Part shown: piece after piece, positions 10,503-23,067 of the stretch
Position numbering within the stretch: position 1 is the stretch's first letter
Layout: each line of letters starts with the position of its first letter
Assembly: GCA_001599595.1 (NCBI GenBank)
Contig: BCHH01000003.1
Span: 2,230,263 to 2,294,262, forward strand
DNA length: 64,000 nucleotides
Source: Beverwykella pulmonaria
Taxonomy: Eukaryota > Ascomycota > Dothideomycetes > Pleosporales > Melanommataceae
Direction of reading: 5' to 3'
The notes under the pieces: model-generated
What the model was told of the DNA's origin: nothing
Seen by the model: the letters and a program-made list of their open reading frames with translations, nothing else
Databases searched by the model: none
Translations under genes and position numbers: made by a program

Positions 10503-13500
10503 TCAAACGCCTATCTCTATATACTCCATCCGCCACTCATTCCAAGTTCCAGGGGAAGACTCTGTGTGAGGATGATGGCAGCCAAGGACCCGTTTTTGTA
10601 GTTGAAAGCATGTCTCCATTAGTGAGATGGCTTCCTTCGTGCGGCTTTGGGACTTGAACGTGAATGCAAGGTTACCCATAGCCATTAGCGTGTCTGGGTG
10701 TTCATGCCCAAGTATTCTTTGTCTCGTCTCTAATACTCGAACTTCAATATCCTCAGCCTCCTTCCACTGCCTTTAGCTCCACAAAGTCAAGGCCAGGTTG
10801 GCCATGCTGGTAAACGTGTTAGGGTGCTCTGGCCCAAGTACCTTCTCTCTTCCTTCTAATGCTTGTTGATGCATCGCTTCTGCCTCATCATACTTGCCCT
10901 AGCTCTCCAACACCAACCCAAGTTTTTTAACGCTGGTGAGCGTGTTTAGGTGCTCTAGCCCAAGTACTTTCTCATATCCTTCTAGTGCTCGTCGATGCAT
11001 CGCTTCTGCCTCATCATACTTGCCCTGCCTTGACAACACCAACCCAAGTTGGCTGACGCTAGTAAGCGTGTTGGGATGCTGTGGCCCAAGCACCTTCTCT
11101 CTGCCATCTACTAACATTTAAACAAATGTATCTACTACCCTGTACTCCCCTCTAAGGTATAGATACTATCCTGCGCAGAGAGCACTTCCTGCTTTATTTA
11201 ACAAGTCTTCCTTATTGTTGGTAACATGGCTAGCAATTTCTTTAACATAGGGAAGAAGGACTTTGCAATCAGTCCAAGTCGTGTAGTCTCCACTTAGAAA
11301 TGCTGCACTTAGAGCCTGTATTAATTTCTTTGTCTATTTGCTTAGCTCCTTCTCCGCACTAAGCCATGTCCCCATTAATAGCTGCACTAGCCGGTGCATC
11401 TCAAACAACTGCCTTCCCGCCTCTATCCATACCAACAAGAAGCTAAGCAACAGCGCCAGCGCATTGTCAAAGTCTAGCTGGCTGGCGTTGGCTTGTAGTA
11501 GCCATCGCGGGATGCCCTGTTTGTCAAACATGCTCATAAGCGCAAGCAGATCCGCAGCTGACCGCTCTGTCTTCCAGATCTAGCTAAATAAGATCTGCCA
11601 TGTTGCAATCACTAGATGCCAGATGCTGGGGTCTCGCCAAAGGTCTTTCCACTCCTTATTGCCAAGGAGATGCACCTGGTTGGCCTCGCTGTTCCGGAAC
11701 AGCTCAAGGTAGGTAGATATAGTTGTTATAGATGCTCTTACTGTAATGTACGCCGCAGCGTGGGTAATAGCAAGAGGTATAAGTTCAAGCGCGTGAACAA
11801 GCGCCTTTGCATCTGCTTTACCAGACTCGCCAAATGGCACTCTGGTCTGAAGCAGTGCCAGCGCGTCTTCCTCCTCCATTGGCTCTACTTGGACGATGCT
11901 ACCGTGCCCTCCCACAAGATTTATTGCTGCAGTCTTGTTTCTTGACGTGATAAGAATCACTCCGTTTGGCGTTTGAGAGAGGAAGCTCTCAAGTGGCCTC
12001 TTGTAGCCTGTCATGTCTTCACTATCAGCAAAGAAAACGCTGTCGTCATCGACATTATCAAGTATCATAAGCCACTGCCCATTCTTCTTGTCTGACAGCC
12101 AGCCGTGTACCAACTGCAAGATATTTGCCTTTGGGTCTTCCCGCCCAGGTAGTGACACCTTGTCGGCAAAGTCTCTGTATCCTTGCTCAAACCGGATGGG
12201 ACTATTTGCGTGAATCCAGAGGACTAGCATGCGTGGCTTTGCCTTTTGGACTCTGTACGCATACTCAATCGCGATCTGTGACTTCCTAACAAACTGTTAG
12301 TTTGACCTTCTCCAAAGACACCGTGCAATAACACGTACCCAACACCTCCTAGACCGACAAGAGCCACGCGGGTGTGTGTTTGTGAAGCTGCTTGATGCTT
12401 GCTAATCTCTATAATAATGTCCTCTCAACCAACAAACATATTGTCCTTTGAAAAGGGGACTATAAACAACGCATTGCTTGCTAGTTGTATTGTGCTTTAG
12501 AAACTTGCTATACTGCCATGTTTAGTAGTCTATGTTTTACGTACAAGAGACGCCAGCCGCATTAACGGATGGTATTCGCTGACTAGCCAGCTTCTGGTAG
12601 ACAAAGGCTTTCAGAATGCCGGCGATGGCACGATAGCCCTGATCGTCGTTGCTATTGTATCTAGTCATCTGCATGTGATTTGCATCAATGCTCTCAACAG
12701 TCTCTAACGCGCATGGAAGATCAAGATTTTACGAGAAGTCATCCACAACCTAGCGTTGTTAGGGTTTGTTTAAACGTATCTGCTAGTGCGCAACGTGTAG
12801 TTTAGTAGAAAACAGACCTTTTCGTCTAGTCCTTTTATGCCAGATATTCCCCGTGCCTCCTGAAAAGAATGTATTTTTATTTCCCCTTAAAACGCAATTG
12901 TCTTAAACTCTTCGTGAATATTGTCTAGGATTTCGTTGTTTACTTCTAACGTGTTTAGGATCCTCTTGTTAGAGTCTTGCAGTGCAAGGCAGGTAAGATT
13001 CAAGGCAATCTGACCCCAGTCTGCGTATGCGCTTCCCCAGTGCAGCGTCCCAAGGAAAATAATGAGTTTTGTCTGTTCGCGGATCGCCTCTAATCAGCGA
13101 ATAGCCTGTATCAGCAAGTAAGCAGGGGTAGTTGCGCTACGTGCCACAGACTACTGGGCTATTACATCTTTGATAATAATGCCACCAAGACTGTGCACTA
13201 CAAATGCAATTAGTTTCTACAACACTGTCAGAGAAGCTACTCTAAGCTAGCCGGCTAGCATCGTCTTACCTTGTTCTCGAGATCTCTCTCGAGCCTAACG
13301 GACAGATCCCGGCCATGCTGGGAGATGCTGTTCTTGTTTTTCGCCTGGAAAAGACCTCCAATGACATCCGCATTGTATCCGTACGTCCACACGCTGGCCC
13401 GGGGGATGTCCGGGGCAAGATACTGCTCCGGCCAGAAGATCTGAGGCGGTGGCAGTGAGGATGATGACAAGGAGGAAGCTTGCGCCTGTTCTGCTGCAGG

Positions 13501-13635
13501 AACCGCCTTCCGCTTGAACAAAGACTTCAAGCTCGTGCGCTCTTTAGGTGTGGTTGCTGTTGTTTGCGGTCGGCGCGGTTGCCCAGGTCTCGCAGGCCGT
13601 GGATGAATATGATACTGCAGGAAGTCAACAGAGGT
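10503..13635 (-). pseudogene. Relic NLR: alpha/beta-hydrolase / NB-ARC / TPR
   Basis: From 13635 downward on the minus strand the full architecture of a fungal NLR is visible. First is a SERAC1-like alpha/beta-hydrolase domain, with YGYNADVIGGL and NSISQHGRDL (13400-13300), an intron at about 13210-13265, then the nucleophile elbow VVHSLGG. The linker to the NTPase ends FIVPFSKDNMFVG followed by a stop where Arg is expected. The NB-ARC P-loop GLGGVGKSQ is split by a putative 53-nt intron (12286-12338), with Walker B WLMILDNVDDD (about 12050) and ELIPLAITHAAAY (about 11770). TPR repeats of the kinesin-light-chain type follow (about 11117-10600; units such as LGPQHPNTLTSV and GKYDEAEAMH). At least six in-frame stops interrupt it, mostly of the Gln-to-TAG or Arg-to-TGA kind, as RIP would give. 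Relatives act as immune or incompatibility receptors; this copy is inactive. Confidence 0.85.
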
Positions 13636-14316
13636 CTTGCAATGCACAAGAACGCGGTCTTACTTTACGCTCAATTGGTCATCGCTTTCCGATCCGCCAG
13701 ACACTCTTGTGAGGCCAAGCCGGTGGACGTTCGCCATGCGCGCCGCAGGGTAGGAAGTGCGTCCCCGCGTTTGGAACAACCAGAGTGTTGCGCAGGCTAT
13801 CAAAGGCAAGGTCTGCAATTATCTTCCGCTTTGTAGTGTGTGTGCATCGAGAAGAGGGCTTGAGGGCCATCGTTACAGGTGCAGCGTTGAACTCAGCCTC
13901 GAGCGCAGCCCCAAGAGCTAGGCAGGACCAGCTGCGCCTAGCGAAGTCAGTGGGCTACTGTACTATAGGTAGACCCATCCCAGAGCGCCAGGTTCATCCC
14001 ACGCAGCCGAGCTACTGGTAGAGGCTGAGATCAACAAGCTCTCTCCAACCTGTCGCACCTGGGAAGATACTCTCCCCCAATCCATCTTTCTGCGGCATAA
14101 GCAAATGCAACAAAGACTACAAATTCGCGCACCCCAGTCTGTGCAGCACATTTCTCTGGTTGTTCCAAACGCGGGGACGCACTTCCTACCCTGCGGCGCG
14201 CATGGCGAACGTCCACAGGCTCGGCCTCACAAGGGTGTCTGGCGGATCGGAAAGCGATGACCAATTGAGCGTAAAGTAAGATCGCGTTCTTGTGCATTGC
14301 AAGACCTCTGTTGACT
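13623..14316. repeat. Foldback structure: 163-bp inverted repeats around a 368-bp spacer
   Basis: The left arm 13623-13785 and right arm 14154-14316 are reverse complements with about four mismatches in 163 positions (about 97.5% identity by eye). Both arms begin AGTCAACAGAGGTCTTGC at their outer ends and end TTGGAACAACCAGAG inwardly. The spacer 13786-14153 shows no transposase. The left arm abuts the 5' part of the hydrolase-type NLR relic. It could be a foldback/MITE-like element, or a local inverted duplication of the NLR's upstream region. No clear target-site duplication was found. Confidence 0.85.
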
Positions 14317-14632
14317 CACCCTTGGCCAAGCTTCTGGTCCACTCCCTGAGAATCGCCACCTCACAAGATTAGGGCCGGTGCGGGCCGTCCTCCCTACTAG
14401 CGGTGGCGACACAAGGTACCACGCTACCGTTCTAACCGCTGCTTTAACCTAAGTATGCTTACGATACTCCAGCGGGCTGCCACGTTCGCTTCATGTTAAA
14501 GTAGCAGAAACAATAAATCTGGCTGTCACGTGAAATGTGGGATTTCCCCATCAACATCCTGCTTTCGTCGTAGAAACGCCGAATTGTAGAGGTTTTTTCT
14601 TAGCACATAATAAATGTCAATTTGGGCTTTAT
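14317..14632. other. Spacer between foldback structure and Tc1 relic
   Basis: About 315 bp with no open frame worth reporting. The end of the Tc1/mariner element, including any terminal inverted repeat, should lie here but could not be identified by eye. Confidence 0.35.
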
Positions 14633-15420
14633 TTATGTCGTAAAGTTGTTGTTGCCATCGTGCTCTATACAGAGGTCTGCTACCTTTGTAAAGTAATCAG
14701 GATTGAGCTTCTCAGCCATGTACTGCCTCATGGTCTCATCGTGCTGCCAAATCTCCTTTACAAACTCCTTGGCCATTTACTTTGCTCTCTTGTTCTAGAG
14801 TCAACCTCATACCCATCAAGGAAGCCTTCAAGTCGGCCAAAAACCCTCTCAATTAGATGTAAGTCGAGAGAGTTTAGCGAGTGAGGAGCTAACTTAATGG
14901 CCATCTCATCAATCTCAGGGGCGCAGTAACGCATGCCAAGGCCATGTAGATAAACATTATCCTGTACCAGATAAACGCGAGCTACAGGGGTGTGATCTCG
15001 TACAGAGTTGTAATAAGGGAGGAGCTCAGTCTTGAGTATGTTCTCCACGTACTAGAGGCCGTTCATACCCTTCCCTGATTTGTATAAGAAGTCCTCCTGT
15101 TTAAAGAACTGCTCAGGAGTGAGTAGTTTCTTCGTGCCCTTCTTCATTCCACCACGCTTCCTGCCCTCAGCTTTGTTGCGAGATAATACCTCCTTGTTTT
15201 GCTGCTGTATGTTAACGTTGATCTCCTTTAAAGCACGTTCCTCAGCAGTGCCAGGGACCTCGGCACAAGCTTGTTTATTAAGCACCTTTTCTTTAGCCTT
15301 GTTGTTTGCGTCTTTAATTTTTCACTCAAGAATGTTCTTAACGTCGTCCTGATTAGGTTCCCAAATTATACATGGTTGCCTCGTTACCCCATCGACACAA
15401 ATTTTCCTATCAAGGGATCT
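14633..15420 (-). mobile_element. Tc1/mariner-type transposase relic
   Basis: The minus strand carries the C-terminal part of a DDE transposase. Visible are CVDGVTRQPCIIWEPNQ (about 15375), a stop, a Lys-rich segment (15285-15052), a stop where Trp is expected, and VENILKTELLPYYN. The second catalytic block VYLVQDNVYLHG and the third block LAPHSLNSLDLHLIERVFGR follow. A one-base frameshift near 14765 is followed by a good C-terminus (KEFVKEIWQHDETMRQYMAE, ending at 14633). The QDN...H and NS.DL..IE blocks are hallmarks of the DDE_3/Tc1 group. At least two stops and one frameshift make it dead, and the N-terminal DNA-binding region was not found. Confidence 0.75.
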
Positions 15421-15645
15421 TTATTCAAATGCGCAAGAAGGACGCCTTAAATTTTCCATAAGAAAAATTTCTATCGAAAAATTTATTGCTATCAACAACG
15501 AATCGTGGCAGCATATGTGCCTGGTTCGAAGGGGCAAATCCGTCGAGATTCGTATCATGCTAGACTCAAGACTAATAAAAACCCCGTTATAAATCAAAGC
15601 AATATCTACAAATCCGAAAAACCATATACAAAACACATGAATCCC

Positions 15646-17657
15646 TTACGAGGTCTTCGTCGTAGTCGTCTTCTTATCATCCGACTTGGTTGAGCTCGTC
15701 GATGAAGGTGCCTTTGTTATTGTTGATGTGGAAGCCTTGGTCGTCGACCTAGTAGTGCTCGAAGTTGACGTCGTAGATGATACTATTGTTGAGAGAGTAG
15801 TTTGCTTCGGGCCACCATTATTCCAGAACTGGACCAAGGCTTCTTCGATATCATTGACGTGTCTGTAAGCATCTAGCAAGTAGAACTGATTGAGTTTGTC
15901 TTGGATTTGCCCTTCTCCGAAGTCGCCATTTCGGTTGGCAAAGTCCGCTTCTTGGAAGTCTTTGGATCGATACTTCTGCTCCATGGGGTCAATGAAGTGT
16001 GTCGTCTCCGGGTATCCCCAATCGCCGAGACTAGACACATTGAACGCGGCCATCATGTCGTGGTCCTCGTGAATGAGATTGTGGCAGTGAAACATGTAGA
16101 CACCATCCCAGGGAGCGTATCGTGCAATGACGCGAACGGTTTCAGAGGTCCCGAGAAGAACGACATCCTTCAAGGCTTCCTTCTCATAAGAAAGGACTGG
16201 GCGTCCTCCAGTACGTGAAATTATCTGCATGTCGATGAGATGGATGTGTACTGGGTGAGACCAGCCGCCTCCACCATTCTGAAGCTCCCAGATCTCGACT
16301 TGCCCACGCTGAGGCTTTGCTAGGATTCGATTATTAACATCTGAAAAGGTGACACCGTTGATCTGCCATTCGCCGTTGCTTCTCTCAAAGCGGAATGTGC
16401 GGTCAACTCCACTCTTCGTCGGCGGGAAGGGGACAGTTCGAAGAGTAGTTGGAAGATTGCCGTTGCCTTGCTGGCTGCTGACCGTTTTGCCAACAACAAA
16501 TCGCATGACCTTGTCGGTGCTGTTGTAGTCCTCGTCGGCTTGCACCTTACGGCTGTTGCGTAGAGTGACGTTCTTCCCGGCGTAGGCACTGAAATCGAAG
16601 ATGGCCTCCCAACGCTCGGCCATGGATATCTCAAGGGTGTCGGTTGTAACGGGTTTCGTGAGGAGACCGGCATCAGAACCAATCATGGTGAACGGGATCT
16701 TCGTGCCAACTGCTGTATCATCTTCGAAGTAAAGCTTGAAAGCTCGTGAGATGGACGTGTCTAGAAATCTAAAACGATACTTGCGGGCTTCGACATTGAA
16801 ATATGGCCACGGCTGCCCATTGACGTGAATGACATCTCCGTACAACGACACTGTTTCGGCTGCCGGGCTAAATAGGGTACCGTCGGCGTTGTATTGCTTT
16901 GAGGCCAAGGCTAGCGGGACATCATAGTCACCAGCAGGCAAGTCCAAGGCATCTTCAGCAGGGTCGTGAAGGATATAGAAACCAGCCTGTCCAAAATATG
17001 CATTCTCAGCAGTGTGGTGAACGGCATGATCATGGTACCATAATGTTCGAGCACTCTGCCTGTTTGGATAGTCTACATTTGATCAGTGATCATGTAATCA
17101 TGGAGAATAAGGAGCTCCGGAATCCTACAGTAATCCTTGTATTGGCCAACCTTTGTAACATCCTCGGCCCAACCGTCAAACGGCGCCCGGCCTATGAAAG
17201 TCAGTAAATGAGAGGCAAAAATCTAAAGTGATATACGACATACTGTAAGATCCATGGAGATGAACAGAGAAATCCTTTTCACCATGATTGATAAATCTCA
17301 CAACTGCTTCCCGATCTTTCTGCATCCGGAAGGTCGGGCCAGGTGAAATACCATCGTACCCGACCAGCTGAGCCTTATTAAGTCCAGGGTAGACTTGTTG
17401 CTCGAAAGGCTTGACTTCAATCTCGTAGTAGTCAATATACTGGCCAGTGGTTGAGTTAAAGTAAGTACTAAAGTTGATTAGTTATGACAAAATGTGTTGC
17501 CATCCAAAGATACTTACGATTTCGGTGTCTTGTTTGGGGGAAATGGAAGTGGATTCTGAAAGATTTGATTGTATACGGGACTCAACCACTGGTCATCTCC
17601 AGCCAAGGCCTGGCAAGCCAAGAAGGACGCCGCCACGAGGGATTGGAAACTCTTCAT
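15646..17657 (-). CDS. Bilirubin oxidase-like multicopper oxidase, secreted
   Basis: Exons 17657-17518, 17467-17244, 17191-17129 and 17072-15646 give 617 aa; introns of 50, 52 and 56 nt all restore frame. The protein has a signal peptide (MKSFQSLVAASFLACQALA) and the four copper-ligand blocks of multicopper oxidases: HLHG (about 116), WYHDH (about 154), HPVHIHL (about 413) and HCHNLIHEDHD (about 468). The stretch GQYKDYYYPN before WYHDH and AENAYFGQAG after it match fungal bilirubin oxidases rather than laccases. The family oxidises phenols, tetrapyrroles or metal ions while reducing O2 to water; the true substrate cannot be read from sequence. The last about 60 residues are a Ser/Thr/Lys-rich tail, likely O-glycosylated, without a clear GPI signal. 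The gene starts downstream of the Tc1 relic but is intact. Confidence 0.93.
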
Positions 17658-20600
17658 GATGTGGGGCGAGGAAACGAGACACGATTACGCAGAAGCTTGA
17701 GTTCTACAACCTCGGAGTGTCAGAGAAAGAGTGTCGAAGTTTAGCTGTGAAGACGTAACTGGAGGACGCATGATGTAGGCTTTATATTGAATGAAACTGC
17801 TCGAATACGACGTCTCGAATGGCCCCAGAATGCCCACATCCAGAAATTACCGAAGATCTATCAAACTGAACGTCTAGACTCTTTGGAGTGAGGCCGAATG
17901 GAGACCTCGAGCGGGAAGAATCAATAGTTTGCGTTGGCTGCAGAAAGCCTTCAGTCATGAACAATTGTGTGCACACCTTCCAGCCAGGCGATAATGTGGT
18001 TGGAGCTATCCTTCATGCGTCTCAAGAGTCCGACACCATGGTTTGCCAGAGAGGTATGGCTTGAGGAGTCTGCGCGTCGGGAAAGATGCCAAGACCTAGA
18101 TCCATGGATGTCCATGCGTGCTGCTAATAAACGACACTTGAGAAAGCTAGCTTGGTTGTGGGAATACAACATGGACCCTGACTTTGGCAATGCATGGCAC
18201 ATGGAGGCCAGGCTGCATAGTCGGCGAACGTGGAAGAATAGCGGTGGATGAAAGAAGCTTATGTGGCGTTTCTTTGAGACGTGCGAGCACGGCGAGTTCC
18301 GCCTTGTGCCATGCCCTTTGTTCACTGCCAGAGATAAGCTTGAGATGTGATAAAGATATGATAGGCAGAGACACAGGAATTGACGTGAACTAAAGTCAAT
18401 GTTGACCAGAAGAAACATTCTCCCAAACAGCAAAGCAAATGCGGTAAGGAGAAGCGAGAGTTCGGCAAAGTGTGGTATTGTACAGAACTGCAGACCTTGC
18501 CGCGCAGCTCTACCGGAACAATTTTCGACCCGAGCTGAGATTTAGTCTGGAAACCCGACGGGCAGTCATCTCAGCACAGCGGCTCGAGCGTATCAGATGG
18601 TACTAGAAGTTCAGATGCAACGACAAAGGTCAGCTGCCTCGTAGAGAAGAGCCTGATCGTAGTATACTGAGACTAGTGAAGTGGTGGAAAACGATATCCT
18701 CGGAGCCGTTCTAGAGATTAAAATAGAGCAGCACCCTTGAAACATACATGGTGGTGGTGGGCGGGACCGACAGAGCGGTGGGAAGGAGGTGATCCTTCGG
18801 TCGTTTGAGCGATGTGGTTGGTGTTTGGCATCTGACCTCGCTTCGTTTGGATCGGGAGGCTAGATCAAATCGGGGAATCGCCCTGCGCTAATCGGCCACA
18901 TGAACAACACTCTCAGCCGCCTGGGGAGACGCCAGTTGGGCGTCCTCGAGCTTCTACACAGCTTAATATCACCACCGTTATCGTCGCCATCGACAGCTCA
19001 AGTCACACAAATGCGCGGACTGAACGTGGACCTGTTCCTGTTCCTGGGGCGGGCTCCGCTGTCAAATCGCGCATCAAGCAAGACATCGAGACAACATCAA
19101 CAGCTAAGCTCCCGTCGACCAGCTCTCGAGTAAGGCAATGAAGCAAAAGAACCCTGCACGGAGGCTAGCTTGCAGCCGTCAGATCATCTGTATAGTCAAC
19201 CTGGTCGTTGGGTTCAGAAATCCTCGTAATTTCTAGCTCTCTTTTTTGGTATCCTTGTCACTACTCCACAGGAAAGTGCATCCTTGCCCGCCTCCCGACT
19301 GCCCTCCTGGAGCTGCAAATCCACACGCGGGAACGCCGGACAATAGGGCGCCTGAATGGTCAGTGTGACAACGATCTCCACTTAACGCCCGATAGATCGA
19401 AAGTCTATTTTCAGATCGTCAGGTACGGGTGCTCTATCTAGATAAGATAGTGTTGCGAAACCCCATGTGCTGATCTAACATCGGGAAGTTTCTCGTTTAC
19501 ATGTTAACATATCGACATTTGACTCCACGAAAATTGCGAGATGATCCTAAATCTTACAGGGCCCACGCCATTCTATTGTTGATGCCTGGAGCCCACTTTG
19601 ATTCGCCTTCTCCACCTTTTGTGGGACTCATTTAGAACTACAATCCCATTCAATACTTGGCATGCAGGATGCCAAGGCTATACCGCGAAGCGGCATCTTG
19701 GCTGGGGCTTAACCTCCGCGGAACTTCTCAGTCCCTGCGCCCAGCCTGGCTTGGCGACCTCCACTAAACCACCGCCAAGAGTTCGGAAAGCTTTGTATGC
19801 TGTAAGACGAACAAGCCTTGTGAGAAATGCGTTCAGACCGCGGTCGGTTCGACACTGCTTTAGGCTACTGCATCAATCGCGTTGCCTAAGTGGATACGGG
19901 AGTTTGTGGAAGGTGGTGCATCTCGTATGTATCAGATAAATAGTGTTAGAGAGCTAAGCACTAGCAGAACACGAGGAGCTGTAGTGGTCAGAAACTACCA
20001 ACCGACTTTACCTTGGCATCAAAAAGCTTGCAATGCTTCTAGGGGCCAAGAGCATGCGGCTGCCACGAGACATCGTACGAGGCTTGCTCCTCTAAGCCTC
20101 AAAATCAAGTCTTCTCGTGACAGCTGAAAGGTAAGTGGACGAAGAGAGTATTGATAACAACAACGCTCTGGAGTATCTTATTGCATGACTTCCTTGGAAT
20201 AGTTTGTAAGCCATCGAACCATTCAGACTCTCTATGCTAAAAGAATTCAACTTAACACGAATGGTGAGCTCCATCACAGTCTGAATCTCAACGACGAACA
20301 ATCCGAAGGACTTCCATAAACGAAAAGATATCTTTCTTAGGTGTGAAACTGCGGTGGCTGGAAGCTACGATTCATGCAACGCATAAGCCACTTGTACAGA
20401 AGAGGAAGTCCGTAATGTACTTTGTGGAGCACTAAAACTTCAGCAAAAGCAGTGTGATCACTTGCATTGAATATGCATTGAATATGCATTGAAGAATTCC
20501 TGTCGTTCACGCGGACGTCTGGAGTGGGTGTGTGAGAGTAATGCTTTCTACCAACCCGTTCCGTCTCAGACAATTTTGAGTTTTCTCTTTGCTTTCCATG

Positions 20601-22827
20601 TCAACGTCATGGACTTTAGAAATGGCGAATATCATATTTTCTTTTCTCTGCTGCACTGCTACTCCACATCTGACCACAAATAAGCCCCGAGCGGCAACGA
20701 CTCTAAACTGCTTATTGAATTCGTAATAGATACATGCTGCTTGTTGTAACCTCCAAAGAGATCAACACGGTTAGCGAATAGATCTATGCAGAAGCCTAAG
20801 ATTAATTTTGTGTGACTACGCACTGTTTTATCTGTCGACATGATTTGGCATTCTCTAAGACATCTGTTCAGACAAATTTCACTTCTTTCTCCTCCAGGTG
20901 AGATTACGTAGTACAAATTATGAACATGAAGTCAGGCGATTTGGGTAGTAATAGTAAGACACCCGCTTGTATATTATGCACGAGGATGCATGGAGTCGAA
21001 GATGGCCTTTCCAAAAGTTTGTTTTCTTCTCGCATAATCTCCCCATTTGGCCCTAGGAGTTGGAGCTTCTAAAAGACTTGATTCTACACCCTTGAATTCA
21101 TCGTATAGTGGCTTGCAACTTAGTTTTCTGGGAGAAGATGTTGCCCATCTAGGCACTTTATTACACATAAAATCCAAAATTTGGAGTTGAGAGCAAATTT
21201 CTTAGCATGCTAAAACTCTACTAGAAGTAATGCTTGGATAATGATTCTTTTTAGCGTGAGAGTTTTTGTTTGGAAGAGACTGGCAGTGTGTGTCTACTGT
21301 ACAAGGTGCCTTGATCTGGAGATGACAAAATCGTCAAATATCTTTGGCTTGATCTGTACCAGTACAAGAAATCATGTATGAGTATCAGTTGATTGCTTCT
21401 CAAACTGAGGCTTTACGATGCTGAGAGACAGCGACCGCAGTCTAGCTGCATATGGCTTAGCTTACCTGCGATCTTGGCACTTCTACTTTCCGAAAACTTC
21501 GATTTTCCAAGTCTGTCTTCAACCTCCATCACTTCATCCGCGAACTCGAACCGTGTTGTCGCAGAGACCTATCCAATATACTGGAGCCGCCTACTCCTTA
21601 TACCGCTCAGCACTAACCACTAGACTCTCAGCTGCTGGTCGTCCCGGCTCTGCTTGTAAGTCCACAATTCTTCCCATCCAGCATCACACGGACTTTGACC
21701 TTCACACCCTTAATGATGAGATATTCTCAACGACCAGAACATACAGTATATAGGAAGAGCCGGAAAAGGTATGGCCAGCATCGACATATGTTGCGCCGTC
21801 GCTGCTTATAACTCGGTCTCTGAGAGAAGAAATTTGCGTCGTCTTGTGTTCTGACTGACTTTCAGAGAGCATAGCGCTGACAGATCTGAGAGATATAGGA
21901 ATAGAGTCATGTTCACGAATAATGCGTAGTCTATAAGACACCCGCGTTTACCCTGCGTGCCACCTGCGGTGCCATTGTGTTGCGCCGTCGTCCCTCTGCG
22001 TACGTCGAATGCTTTGCCGAAACTGAAAGACAGATTGTTGGATAGGGAGTGCGCTGGGGCTAGATGAGCATGCTTAAATCGCGTACGGGAAGAGGACATG
22101 AGGCTGCTGCAGGAGAAGAAGAGGGTTTCCTGAGACCATCTCACCCAAGGACCTGGTGTCCAAGAATTCTAGAACGAAATCCTAAGGTATATGCTCGCAG
22201 CTTCTACATCGTACGGTCTCGAGCCCTCGTAGCATTTGACGTTCTACACATTCTCAATTATACATCAAATCTTATACGGCCCCGTTACATTGTCTCGGCG
22301 TTGAACATTATTCGTGATTCTAATTAACCCATTTCGTCGCTCGATTATCCCTTCCACTTCTATGAGTCAGGTATCTCCAGGGCTGTTGCACGCAACCATC
22401 CGCTGCCACCTTCGCCATCTTAGTATATACTACCACCTCGACGGATTCCGGCCGCCGTCCGAACGCTTCGCTGCGCAGCAGCATGATGTGTATAGTAGCT
22501 TGTGGACCAGCATATCTTCAACCACAATCTTCATGGTCTCGCACAGCGTAGTCACGTAGACAAGGACGCGCTTGGTCTCTGCCAGGCAGGTGCAGGTCTG
22601 CGGGTCACGAGGGGTAGAGACTCAAGTAGTAATGGATGTGGCGATGAACAAAAAAATTTGAAGAGATGGACTACCGCTCAGTTGAAAAGTGGACATGGGA
22701 GCAGAGGTGGAAGGAAAACAGGAGATGGCGTGGTGTTGGGTGAGGGAGGTGATTTCGCAGAAGCGCATTCCCACCATATCCACACCAACGCCCCAACCAA
22801 TTCTCTCAAAAACCGATACCCGGCCTC
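17658..22827. other. Long gene-poor region
   Basis: About 5.2 kb with only short, mutually overlapping frames. Nothing matches a known domain. One piece at about 19790-19930 on the plus strand reads CCKTNKPCEKCVQT, faintly like half of a Zn2Cys6 finger, but lacks the rest. The first few hundred bases should contain the oxidase promoter. No tRNA or transposon terminus was recognised. Confidence 0.45.
20463..20495. repeat. Three tandem copies of an 11-bp unit
   Basis: The unit TGCATTGAATA occurs twice perfectly, followed by a third copy with a changed end (TGCATTGAAGA). It is probably replication slippage; no function is evident. Confidence 0.85.
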
Positions 22828-23067
22828 TTATAGTTCCATGATAAAACTGTCACCCGGTAAAGCAACGAACTGCTTCCCGTTCGCACACACGGCTTCCCTG
22901 CCGCGTCCAAAGTACACAAACTGCACAGCGCGATCCTTGAGTCTATTCTCGAAGTTCGGGAATTCCTGGACAGCACTGTCTCTCTTAGTGACTGTACCTT
23001 TATTAGCGTCTTCGTCTCCCTCTTCGACTTCATCGGGCCTGCTACTAAGGTCGACAACGTCGACCAT
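22828..23067 (-). CDS. Small hypothetical protein (79 aa)
   Basis: A single-exon frame starts at the ATG at 23067. The chain begins MVDVVDLSSRPDEVEEGDED and ends with a more structured part containing FENRLKDRAVQFVYFGRGRE and FVALPGDSFIMEL. The acidic start followed by a regular, balanced C-terminal half looks more like real protein than the other frames here. I do not recognise the family. There is no signal peptide, membrane segment or partner gene. It could be a chance frame. Confidence 0.42.
   Translation of the reverse strand: MVDVVDLSSRPDEVEEGDEDANKGTVTKRDSAVQEFPNFENRLKDRAVQFVYFGRGREAVCANGKQFVALPGDSFIMEL

Noticed and set aside
17951..18433. 160-codon minus-strand frame upstream of the oxidase
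   Set aside because: Irregular composition, no recognisable motif, and opposing frames of similar length.
19790..19930. Possible half of a Zn2Cys6 zinc cluster (CCKTNKPCEKCVQT) on the plus strand
   Set aside because: The upstream cysteines and basic residues are missing, a stop follows within 15 codons, and no rest of a transcription factor is seen nearby.
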